From Halococcaceae archaeon (GTDB lineage: Archaea > Halobacteriota > Halobacteria > Halobacteriales > Halalkalicoccaceae), in NCBI GenBank assembly GCA_007129135.1, contig SKWB01000099.1, positions 1-13,944 of the forward strand: a stretch of 13,944 bases of DNA, in the 5' to 3' direction. Shown piece by piece: positions 6,244 through 12,172 of this stretch. How positions within the stretch are numbered: the stretch's first letter is position 1; every line of letters starts with the position of its first letter. Position numbers and translations under genes: made by a program. The notes beneath the pieces are model-generated. The model saw only the letters and a list, made by a program, of their open reading frames with translations. It did not search any database and was not told the DNA's origin.

Positions 6244-6265
6244 TCCCCCGACCCGAGCGGTGTGT

Positions 6266-7018
6266 ATGACGACGATCGCCGTCCTCGCCGACCCACCCCG
6301 TGAGGGACTGGTGTTGTCCCGGCTCCCGGAGAGGAGTCCGGTCTCCGTACCCGAGGCAACCGACCTCTACGTCGCGATGCTCGCCGACGCGCTCGTGGCC
6401 GCCGACAGGAGTGGCGGCGAACTACTGGTCAACTACCGTCCGGACGACCTGCTCCCGGGGCGATTCCGGGAGGGTGAACGATCGGCCGAGGAGGAGCTCC
6501 GTGAGCTGGCCGAACGGGTCCTCGACGAGGAGCCGAGGATGGAGGTGCAGGTCGGCTCGACCCCCTCGGCGCGGGCGGGCAACACGATCGGCCACCTGCT
6601 CGACCGCGAGGAGGTCGCCTCGGCGGCGGTCGTCCGGCCGAACGCGCCGTTTCTCCTCAGGGCGACCCTCGACAGCGCGGCGATGAAACTGCGACGGAGC
6701 GAGGTCGTGCTCGCGCCGTCCTCCGGTGGGCGGATCGCGTTCGCCGGCTTCAGGGAGCCGATCGACTTCGAGGACGCGCTGGGGACGAACGAACTCGAGA
6801 CGCTGACCGGGCGGGGGCTGGCTGCGGGTCTCGAGGTCGACTTCCTCCCGATGTTGCCGACGGTCGAGACCGGCTCCGACCTCGCGACGCTCGTCTCGAT
6901 GGTCAGAGCCCACGCCGACGCGGAGCGGATCGTCCCGGCGTACACGTCGGCCTGGATCGAAGAGAGCGGGCTCTCGGTGGCGGGTGAGGAGGGCGAGGTG
7001 CGGCTGGTCCGAGGGTAG
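6266..7018 (+). CDS. DUF2064-like (glycosyltransferase A-fold) protein
   Basis: A 250-residue soluble protein. Its N terminus (MTTIAVLADPPREGLVLSRL, then TDLYVAMLADALVAA and GELLVNYRPDD) follows the order seen in DUF2064, the nucleotide-diphospho-sugar-transferase-like family. The middle segment EVVLAPSSGGRIAFAGF (about 147-163) matches the family's DGGY-type region. The usual G-x-D-x-P motif, whose Asp binds metal and nucleotide, appears here as RPNAPFLL (about 123-130), so ordinary transferase chemistry may be altered. I rely on remembered family patterns, hence moderate confidence. An in-frame GTG lies two codons upstream at 6260; I prefer the ATG. The tRNA-Ser gene begins 40 bp after the stop on the same strand. 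Confidence 0.65.
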   Translation: MTTIAVLADPPREGLVLSRLPERSPVSVPEATDLYVAMLADALVAADRSGGELLVNYRPDDLLPGRFREGERSAEEELRELAERVLDEEPRMEVQVGSTPSARAGNTIGHLLDREEVASAAVVRPNAPFLLRATLDSAAMKLRRSEVVLAPSSGGRIAFAGFREPIDFEDALGTNELETLTGRGLAAGLEVDFLPMLPTVETGSDLATLVSMVRAHADAERIVPAYTSAWIEESGLSVAGEEGEVRLVRG

Positions 7019-7058
7019 TCGAAGTCTTCTTGCGTACGGGGGCAGAACCGGGAACTGC

Positions 7059-7142
7059 GGTGGGGTGGCAGAGTGGACTAATGCGCCTGCCTTGAGAGCA
7101 GGTGGCCGAGAGGCCGCATGGGTTCGAATCCCATCCCCACCG
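7059..7142 (+). tRNA. tRNA-Ser (anticodon UGA)
   Basis: An 84-nt class II tRNA. The acceptor stem is 7059-7065 with 7135-7141, discriminator G at 7142. The D arm is a 3-bp stem GCA/TGC. The anticodon stem 7086-7090 pairs with 7098-7102 around the loop CTTGAGA, anticodon TGA at 7093-7095, which reads UCN serine codons. A long variable arm (GGCC-GAGA-GGCC) is diagnostic of Ser or Leu. The T arm is 7118-7134 with loop TTCGAAT. All stems are fully paired. No CCA is encoded and no intron is seen. An AT-richer patch (gtcttctt, 7024-7031) about 30 nt upstream may be its promoter. Its 3' end is duplicated at 7239-7260. Confidence 0.97.
7121..7142 (+). repeat. att-like direct repeat, copy 1 (inside tRNA-Ser)
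   Basis: The last 22 nt of the tRNA gene, from within the T stem to the discriminator base, are identical to 7239-7260. Integrative elements that use tyrosine recombinases typically use exactly this part of a tRNA gene as attachment site and leave the gene intact at one end. Confidence 0.65.
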
Positions 7143-7238
7143 CGTCTCCGCGAGTCACGTTCGACGAGCGGGACGCGAGGACGGTGGCGATTCGATAATA
7201 GACCGGACGCGCGCAGCGAAGCGAGCACGTCCGGGCGT
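7143..7238. other. 96-bp segment between the two tRNA 3'-end copies, possible element remnant
   Basis: No gene. It contains an AT-rich patch (ttcgataata, 7191-7200) that stands out, followed by a perfect 7-bp inverted repeat (ccggacg at 7203-7209, cgtccgg at 7228-7234) around a gcgcagcgaagcgagc-type loop common in haloarchaeal intergenic DNA. If the flanking repeats are att sites, this would be what remains after deletion of an integrated element. No integrase is encoded. Confidence 0.35.
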
Positions 7239-7260
7239 GGTTCGAATCCCATCCCCACCG
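7239..7260 (+). repeat. att-like direct repeat, copy 2
   Basis: Exact 22-nt copy of the tRNA-Ser 3' end. The bases before it do not restore a T stem (gtgg against cccat), and no acceptor, D or anticodon arm precedes it, so this is not a second tRNA gene. Confidence 0.7.
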
Positions 7261-7261
7261 T

Positions 7262-7295
7262 GAGAGCGCGGCGCACTTACGCGCCGCGCAATCTC
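7262..7295. repeat. Strong hairpin just after the second tRNA 3'-end copy
   Basis: A perfect 9-bp inverted repeat (gcgcggcgc at 7266-7274, gcgccgcgc at 7281-7289) has a 6-nt loop acttac and an outer gaga/tctc extension across a 2-nt bulge. It begins two bases after the repeat copy. It could be a terminator, a recombinase arm site or part of an RNA; the sequence alone does not decide. Confidence 0.5.
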
Positions 7296-7349
7296 GTAAC
7301 GGTTGGATTCGAATCGGAGAGTGAAGCGGCAACCCACCGCCGACTCGCG

Positions 7350-7360
7350 AACGTTTAGGC
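7350..7360 (+). promoter_or_regulatory. BRE/TATA promoter of the aminotransferase-amidohydrolase operon
   Basis: The sequence gaacgtttaggc has its TATA centre about 27 nt before the ATG at 7383, fitting a leaderless start of the two-gene operon. Confidence 0.5.
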
Positions 7361-7382
7361 GAACACGGCGTGAGGATCTGCC

Positions 7383-8564
7383 ATGACGCTCCAGAACGCA
7401 GACCGTCGCCTCGCGGCCCGGGTGCAGGCCGTCGAGCGCTCGGTCATCCGCGTGATGTACGACATGGCCGACGCCCACGATGGCGACCTCGCACGGCTCG
7501 AAGTGGGCGAACCGGACTTCGACACGCCCGAACACGTGATCGAGGCGGCGTTCGAGGCCGTCCGATCGGGGGAGACCCACTACACCCCGAACGCGGGGAT
7601 CCCGGAGCTACGGGAGGCGATCGCCGACCGGTACGCTGGCGAGGGCGTTTCGGTCGATCCGACGGGCGAGGTGGGCGTGACCACGGGTGCGATGGAGGCG
7701 CTTCACCTCGCGATGCTCACGGTCGTCGATTCTGGCACCGAGGTTGTGATCCCGACGCCCGGCTGGCCGAACCACGCGACGCAGACGCGGCTCGCGGGCG
7801 GAGAGCCGGTCGAAGTGCCCCTCTCGGCCGACGAGGGGTTCGCGCTCGATCCCGAGGCGGTGATCGAGGCGATCGGGGAGAAGACGGCCGCGGTCGTCCT
7901 CACCCGGCCGTCGAACCCGACCGGGCGGGTGTTCGAGGTCGACGCGGTTGGGGCGGTCGCCGCGGCGGCCGCAGACCACGGTGCGTACGTGATCGCCGAC
8001 GAGGTGTATCGGGACCTCGTCTACGAGGGCGACGGGCGGTCGATCGCCGCGGTCGTCGACGATCCGGAGAACGTGATCACGGTCGCCTCCTGCTCGAAGA
8101 CGTACGCGATGACGGGCTGGCGGGTGGGGTGGCTGCTCGCGCCCGCGGCGGTCTCCGAACGGGCGAACGCGATCCACGAGAGCACGACGGCCTGCGCGTC
8201 GAGCGTCGGCCAGCACGCGGCGCTCGCCGCGCTGACCGGACCCGAGGAGCCGATCCACGAGATGCGGGCGGCGTTCGCCGAACGACGTGAGTACGTCACG
8301 GAGCGGATCGAGGCCCTGCCGGGGATCACCGCACCGACACCGGAGGGGGCGTTCTACGCCTTCCTCGATGTACGGGCGTTCGGCGAGGAGACGCTCTCGA
8401 TCGCCACCACCCTCCTCGAGGAGTACGGCGTCGTCGTCGCGCCGGGGACCGGCTTCGGCGAGGTGGGCGAGGGCCACCTGCGGGTGAGTTTCGCCGCTGG
8501 GATGGACGAACTCGAGCGGGGCTTCGACGGGATCGAGGCGTTCGCGCGCGCGGAGGGGAGCTGA
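7383..8564 (+). CDS. Class I/II PLP-dependent aminotransferase
   Basis: A 393-residue aminotransferase of fold type I, in the aspartate/aromatic aminotransferase-like group, normal length. Landmarks are VGEPDFDTPEHV (41-52), YTPNAGIPELREAIADRY (67-84), SNPTGRVF with the PLP-contacting asparagine (N178), IADEVYRDLVY (D206, Y209), the Schiff-base lysine in ASCSKTYAMTGWRVGW (K239), its partner arginine R247, and the substrate-carboxylate arginine in HLRVSF (R367). All catalytic residues are present. The substrate is not determined by sequence; haloarchaea carry several paralogues. Its stop overlaps the start of the amidohydrolase gene (TGATG), with a GGAGG just upstream, so the two are translationally coupled and probably act on related substrates. 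Confidence 0.93.
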   Translation: MTLQNADRRLAARVQAVERSVIRVMYDMADAHDGDLARLEVGEPDFDTPEHVIEAAFEAVRSGETHYTPNAGIPELREAIADRYAGEGVSVDPTGEVGVTTGAMEALHLAMLTVVDSGTEVVIPTPGWPNHATQTRLAGGEPVEVPLSADEGFALDPEAVIEAIGEKTAAVVLTRPSNPTGRVFEVDAVGAVAAAAADHGAYVIADEVYRDLVYEGDGRSIAAVVDDPENVITVASCSKTYAMTGWRVGWLLAPAAVSERANAIHESTTACASSVGQHAALAALTGPEEPIHEMRAAFAERREYVTERIEALPGITAPTPEGAFYAFLDVRAFGEETLSIATTLLEEYGVVVAPGTGFGEVGEGHLRVSFAAGMDELERGFDGIEAFARAEGS

Positions 8565-8566
8565 TG
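8551..8566 (+). promoter_or_regulatory. Shine-Dalgarno and TGATG coupling site
   Basis: A ggaggggag sequence sits about 8 nt before the ATG at 8564, which overlaps the upstream TGA by one base. Most genes here look leaderless, so this internal ribosome binding site supports a coupled operon and fixes the start of the amidohydrolase. Confidence 0.65.
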
Positions 8567-9997
8567 GAGCTCGCGGTCACGGGTGGGCTACTCGTCACGA
8601 TGGACGACTCCCGTGGTGGCCTCGGGATCGTCGAGGACGGAACTGTGGGGATCGGAGGCGGCGAGATCGTCGCGGTCGGTTCCGGTGGCGACGTCGACGT
8701 CTCGGATGCGGATCGGGTGATCGACGGCTCAGGCCGCGCGGTTCTCCCGGGGTTCGTGAACGCACACATGCACACGACGCACACGCTGGTGCGCGGGGGC
8801 GCACAGGACGTCCCCGAGATCGAGTGGATGAACGGCGCGCTCGGACCCATAACGAGGGCCATGACGCCCGAGGACGAGGTGGTCGGCTCGCGGCTCGGCG
8901 TCTGCGAGGCGCTGCTCTCCGGCGTGACGACCTTCGGGGAGTACACGAGTCACGTCGGGCGGTTAGTCGAGGAGGTCTACCGGCCGCTCGGTGCGCGTGT
9001 CGCGGCGACCGAGACGATCAACGAGGTCGGAGAGGAACGCGAGGACCTCGGTCCACACGATCCGTATCCGTTCGACCGGGGGAAGGGCGAGGCGGACCTC
9101 GAGCGGGCACACGCGCTGTTCGAGCGGTACCAGAGCGACCAACTGGTGACCCCGATCTACGGCCCACAGGCGCTCGATATGATCTCGCCGGGGCTTCTGG
9201 AGGAGATCGCGGAAGGGGCGACGGAGCGGGACGCCTCGATCCACATGCACGTCGCTCAGGGCGAGCGCGAGCGGCTTCAGATCGAGGCTCGCTACGGTGC
9301 GGGCGAGTCGACGGTGAGCGCGCTCGCCGACCTGGGTCTCCTCGACGACCGACTGATCGCGGTCCACTGTCACGGGGCGACCCCGGACGAGCGTGCGCGG
9401 CTGGCGGCGGCGGGCGTCCGCTACATCGGCTGTCCGAGTTCGATCGCCGGGATCGACGGGATCACGCCGCCTGTCAGCGAGTTCCTCGGACACGGGACCG
9501 ACGTCGGGATCGGCACCGATCAGGCACCGGGACCGGGCGGCCACGCGTTCCTCAGGGAGCTTCGAACCGCGAGCCTGCTCGCGAAGACCGACCTGTCGGA
9601 CCCGACCGCGCTCCCCGCGTGGGAGGCGTTGCGGGTCGGGACGGTCGGCGGGGCACGGGCGCTCGGTCTCGAGGACGAGGTCGGGACGATCGAGGTCGGA
9701 AAGCGCGCCGATCTCGCTCTCTTCGACCTGGATCGGCTCTCGGTCGCGCCGACGGTCGACCGACCGCTCCACACGGCGATCCCGAACCTGCTGTACGCCG
9801 GCGGCGGGAACGCGGTTGAGTCGGTGGTCGTCGACGGGGAGTTCGTCGTCGAGGACGGCTCGGTCGTCGGTGTAGAGGAACGGGGACTCGTCGCGGAGGC
9901 CACGGAGCGCGCGGAACGGGTCTTCGCGGAGGCGGAGGGCGACTGGCGAGCGGCCGGGTCCTCGCTGGTGACGGCCAGCGACGGGGGCTGGCTCTGA
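8564..9997 (+). CDS. Metal-dependent amidohydrolase, MTA/SAH deaminase/chlorohydrolase-like
   Basis: A 477-residue protein of the amidohydrolase superfamily, subgroup containing methylthioadenosine/S-adenosylhomocysteine deaminases and Atz/Trz hydrolases. A beta-sandwich begins at residue 1 and is resumed near the C terminus (EVGKRADLALFDLD). The TIM-barrel metal ligands are H68 and H70 (FVNAHMHTTHTLVRGG), H229 (IHMHVAQGE), H268 (AVHCHG) and D319 (GIGTDQ). Deaminases of this group read H-x-x-E at the third ligand, with Glu acting in proton transfer; here it is H229-V-A-Q232. The later block CPSSIAGIDG also departs from the common CPxSNxxL, and GTDQ replaces GTDG. The fold call is strong but deaminase activity should not be assumed. 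It is the second gene of a coupled pair with the aminotransferase, suggesting a shared amine or amide pathway. Confidence 0.85.
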   Translation: MELAVTGGLLVTMDDSRGGLGIVEDGTVGIGGGEIVAVGSGGDVDVSDADRVIDGSGRAVLPGFVNAHMHTTHTLVRGGAQDVPEIEWMNGALGPITRAMTPEDEVVGSRLGVCEALLSGVTTFGEYTSHVGRLVEEVYRPLGARVAATETINEVGEEREDLGPHDPYPFDRGKGEADLERAHALFERYQSDQLVTPIYGPQALDMISPGLLEEIAEGATERDASIHMHVAQGERERLQIEARYGAGESTVSALADLGLLDDRLIAVHCHGATPDERARLAAAGVRYIGCPSSIAGIDGITPPVSEFLGHGTDVGIGTDQAPGPGGHAFLRELRTASLLAKTDLSDPTALPAWEALRVGTVGGARALGLEDEVGTIEVGKRADLALFDLDRLSVAPTVDRPLHTAIPNLLYAGGGNAVESVVVDGEFVVEDGSVVGVEERGLVAEATERAERVFAEAEGDWRAAGSSLVTASDGGWL

Positions 9998-10030
9998 GGA
10001 ACTATCGCCGTTCACCGCGAGACCCAGTCG

Positions 10031-10195
10031 ATGGCCGGGGAGGAACCGCTCGTAACGATCGGGAACCTCGACGCCCGGGCCGAACCGACGGACGAGCGGT
10101 TCGAACGCGAAGGCGTACTCGAACGCCTGCCGGGGAGCGAGCGGATCGAGCCGGCCGAGGACGGGGAGCGTGAGCCCGTGTGGGAGTACGAATGA
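10031..10195 (+). CDS. Small acidic protein of 54 residues, function unknown
   Basis: A 54-residue ORF starting MAGEEPLVTIGNLDARAE and ending EPVWEYE. It is strongly acidic, with G/C third positions throughout, as expected of a haloarchaeal gene. It has no membrane segment, cysteine or known motif. It lies 33 bp after the amidohydrolase stop and in the same frame; the 11 codons between that stop and this ATG are all sense codons. A weak AT patch (gaactatcg, 9999-10007) lies about 28 nt upstream of the ATG. It could be a separate leaderless gene or the third gene of the operon. Confidence is limited by its size. Confidence 0.55.
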   Translation: MAGEEPLVTIGNLDARAEPTDERFEREGVLERLPGSERIEPAEDGEREPVWEYE

Positions 10196-10206
10196 GCTTT
10201 TAGTAC
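10196..10206 (+). promoter_or_regulatory. TATA promoter of the SHOCT/hydrolase operon
   Basis: The sequence gcttttagtac is centred about 26 nt upstream of the ATG at 10226 and starts right after the previous stop. This is a classic leaderless arrangement. Confidence 0.55.
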
Positions 10207-10225
10207 TGCCCGACAGACAGGGGGT

Positions 10226-10678
10226 ATGAGCGCCGATGGACCGCGCGAGCGGCTCAGGGAGAACGCTACCGGGGTCGCCTCGACGGTGGTGACCGGCGTC
10301 TGGCTCGCGGCGCTGCTCACCGGGCAGGGCTGGTGGCTCGCGGCCTTGCTCTTCGGCTACGTCGTCGTCGTCCCGCTGGTCGCGTTACTCTACGGCGACG
10401 ACGAGGACAGACACGAGTGGTGGGACGACTGGTGGGGCGAAGAGTCGTTCGAGGAGTGGTGGGACGACCTCTGGGGTGAGGAGGACGACGACCCCGAACC
10501 CGAGGTCGAGCCGAACCGCCGCGACGCGCTCGAAACGCTCAGAGAGCGCTACGCCCGCGGGGAGCTCACCGACGAGCAGTTCGAGCGCAAACTCGAGCAC
10601 CTCTTAGAGACGGAGACGCTCGAGAACGTCGAGGACCGGTACAGAGAGCGCGAACGGGTCACCGAGTACGAGCGATGA
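10226..10678 (+). CDS. SHOCT-domain membrane protein with Trp-rich acidic repeat
   Basis: A 150-residue protein. Two hydrophobic helices (about residues 16-32 and 36-56) form a hairpin in the membrane. A strongly acidic, tryptophan-rich segment (64-89) holds two near-identical decapeptides, EWWDDWWGEE and EWWDDLWGEE. A C-terminal SHOCT-type helix pair follows (about 98-127, ALETLRERYARGELTDEQFE) and then a charged tail. SHOCT domains are short helical modules, often at the end of small membrane proteins, thought to aid oligomerisation. Seven Trp in 19 residues is striking; such a segment might lie at the membrane interface or bind a partner. The stop overlaps the next ATG (ATGA at 10675), so it is coupled to the alpha/beta hydrolase. 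The molecular function is unknown. Confidence 0.85.
   Translation: MSADGPRERLRENATGVASTVVTGVWLAALLTGQGWWLAALLFGYVVVVPLVALLYGDDEDRHEWWDDWWGEESFEEWWDDLWGEEDDDPEPEVEPNRRDALETLRERYARGELTDEQFERKLEHLLETETLENVEDRYRERERVTEYER
10415..10483 (+). repeat. In-gene direct repeat encoding the Trp-rich decapeptides
   Basis: The 15-nt sequence gagtggtgggacgac occurs at 10415-10429 and again at 10454-10468, a 39-bp period that keeps the reading frame. The two units encode EWWDDWWGEE and EWWDDLWGEE, suggesting an internal duplication. Confidence 0.75.
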
Positions 10679-11421
10679 GCGAGGACTCGGGTCGGAACTG
10701 GCGTCGGATCGGTCTCGTGGTTGGCCTCTGTCTGCTGGCCGTCCTCTCCGGAGTCGGTCTCTACTTCGCGTTCCCGTACGGTGCGGAGTCCGAGGCGGTC
10801 GCAGCCGTCGCCGAGGACGACGCCGTGACGATGGAGGAACGGGACAGGACGTACGTCCTCTCGCCAGCGACGGGCGAGGCGACCACTGGACTCGTCTTCT
10901 ACCCTGGCGCGCGGGTCGACCCGGAGGCGTACGTCCCGACGCTCGCACCGCTCGCGGAATCGGGCGTGCTCGTCGTGATCCCCGAGATGCCGCTCAACCT
11001 CGCGTTCTTCGACAGCGCGGCCGCCGCCGGACCGATCGCGGAGTACGACACGGTCGAGGGGTGGTACGTCGGGGGCCACTCGTTGGGCGGGGCGATGGCC
11101 TGTCGGTACGCCGCAGAGAGCCCCGACGAGGTCGAGGGGGTCGTCCTCTACGCCTCCTACTGCGACCGTGACATCTCCGACACCGACCTCGCGGTCCTGA
11201 GCGTGCTCGGGAGCGAGGACGACGTGCTCACGGCCGACACCGAACGCGAGAACCGGGAGCTGGTGCCGGCGGACGCGGAGATCGTGGAGATCGAGGGGGC
11301 GAACCACGCCGGTTTCGGCGCGTACGGCGAGCAGAGAGGTGACGGCCAGGCGACGATCCCCGACGCGACCGCCCGCGAGGAGATCGCTGCGGTCACCGTG
11401 GAGTGGTTCGAGGGGCGGTAG
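10675..11421 (+). CDS. Membrane-anchored alpha/beta hydrolase
   Basis: A 248-residue protein of the alpha/beta hydrolase fold (esterase/dienelactone hydrolase-like). One N-terminal hydrophobic helix (about residues 11-33) probably anchors it, leaving the catalytic domain outside the membrane. The catalytic triad is visible: nucleophile S136 in the elbow GGHSLGGA, acid D182 or D183 in LGSEDDVL, and H211 in EGANHAGFG. The YPGARVDPEAYVP segment (76-88) forms the oxyanion-side loop. The start overlaps the stop of the SHOCT gene as ATGA, so the two are made together and may form a membrane complex. The substrate is unknown. It ends 43 bp before the convergent SRPBCC gene. Confidence 0.88.
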   Translation: MSEDSGRNWRRIGLVVGLCLLAVLSGVGLYFAFPYGAESEAVAAVAEDDAVTMEERDRTYVLSPATGEATTGLVFYPGARVDPEAYVPTLAPLAESGVLVVIPEMPLNLAFFDSAAAAGPIAEYDTVEGWYVGGHSLGGAMACRYAAESPDEVEGVVLYASYCDRDISDTDLAVLSVLGSEDDVLTADTERENRELVPADAEIVEIEGANHAGFGAYGEQRGDGQATIPDATAREEIAAVTVEWFEGR

Positions 11422-11464
11422 TGGATAACTCGACGACGCGAGGGAACGATCGGCTCCTCAGGGA

Positions 11465-11936
11465 TCAGGCCATCGGCTCCGCTTCCCGTTCGACCTCCAG
11501 GAGCGTCTTCACGTTGGCAAGCGTCGTCTCCATCTCCCGCTCGTTGTACCGCCTCGCGACCGGTTCGAGCACTTTGTTCAACACTCGCGACGGGAGGCTC
11601 CCGTCCAGTTCGTACGTGAAACGGGTTCCGCCGTCTTCCTCCTCGAACCGATAGCGTACCTCGCCTTCGAGGTCTCCACCCATCTCGTAGACCCGCAGCG
11701 CCGGCGGATCGAACGCCACGTCCTCGAACTCGATGTCGTTCGTGATGTCTGACCATCTTGAACGTGACCGCCCCCTCGGTGCCGCCGTTCGGTAGCTCTT
11801 CGACGTCCCGAACGTCCTGGAGGCTCGGCATCACCTCGAGGTGGTTCTCCGGGACCGCCATGTACTCGAACACCCGCTCGCGGGGTGTGTCTATCCAGAC
11901 GTCCTTCTCGATCGTGACCGTGTGATTGCTCCCCAC
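11465..11936 (-). pseudogene. SRPBCC-family protein, interrupted by a frameshift
   Basis: Two frames together encode one SRPBCC (polyketide cyclase/START-like) protein, a hydrophobic-ligand-binding fold. The N-terminal part starts at a GTG at 11936 (MGSNHTVTIEKDVWIDTP, then RVFEYMAVPENHLEVMPS) and reads in frame to TFKMV. The C-terminal part, in the next frame, reads DITNDIEFEDVAFDPPALRV through to REAEPMA. The switch falls at 11750, where one extra base on the minus strand (A between GTC and GAC) breaks the frame. The total of 472 bp is one more than a multiple of three; removing one base would give 156 residues, normal for the family. Both halves keep haloarchaeal codon use, so the break is recent or a sequencing error. 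The first-frame product alone would run into nonsense antisense to the hydrolase gene. Confidence 0.8.
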
Positions 11937-11980
11937 GCCCCACTACCGGGGCCGCCGTCGACCGTCCCCGGTGACGGAAC

Positions 11981-11994
11981 GTATGGTTTATCCC
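11981..11994 (-). promoter_or_regulatory. Probable TATA element of the SRPBCC gene
   Basis: On the minus strand the sequence reads gggataaaccatac, centred about 52 nt upstream of the GTG at 11936, so the transcript would carry a leader of about 26 nt. Confidence 0.4.
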
Positions 11995-12141
11995 AACACG
12001 CGGCGCGATAGCTCTTACTGCGGCGTATCGACCTCGTTCGGCGGGATTACGGCGTCCTCGGCGAGAGATCCAGTCGCCTCGATCCCGAGCACGTCGAACG
12101 CTCCCTCGACGTGGGAACGGGATCCGACGTCGGGAGCGACA

Positions 12142-12152
12142 CGCCTTTCGCC
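12142..12152 (+). promoter_or_regulatory. Weak TATA-like element of rqcH
   Basis: The sequence cgcctttcgcc is centred about 26 nt before the ATG at 12173. The position fits a leaderless start but the match is poor. Confidence 0.3.
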
Positions 12153-12172
12153 CGCGACCGTTCACACCTCCT

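Noticed and set aside
7239-7260. A second tRNA gene
   Set aside because: Only the last 22 nt match. The 5' side of the T stem is mispaired and no acceptor, D or anticodon arm precedes it.
6422-7276. 284-residue minus-strand open frame running through the tRNA
   Set aside because: It reads antisense through tRNA-Ser and the DUF2064-like gene; a real protein gene would not span the tRNA.
8963-10015. 350-residue minus-strand open frame
   Set aside because: Antisense shadow of the amidohydrolase, with no domain features.
12015-12154. Minus-strand sense-looking stretch ending FDVLGIEATGSLAEDA and about 15 more residues before TAA
   Set aside because: Composition and third-position GC look coding, but there is no ATG or GTG near its upstream stop and it is only about 45 codons long. 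It may be a gene remnant, but I cannot support it as a gene.
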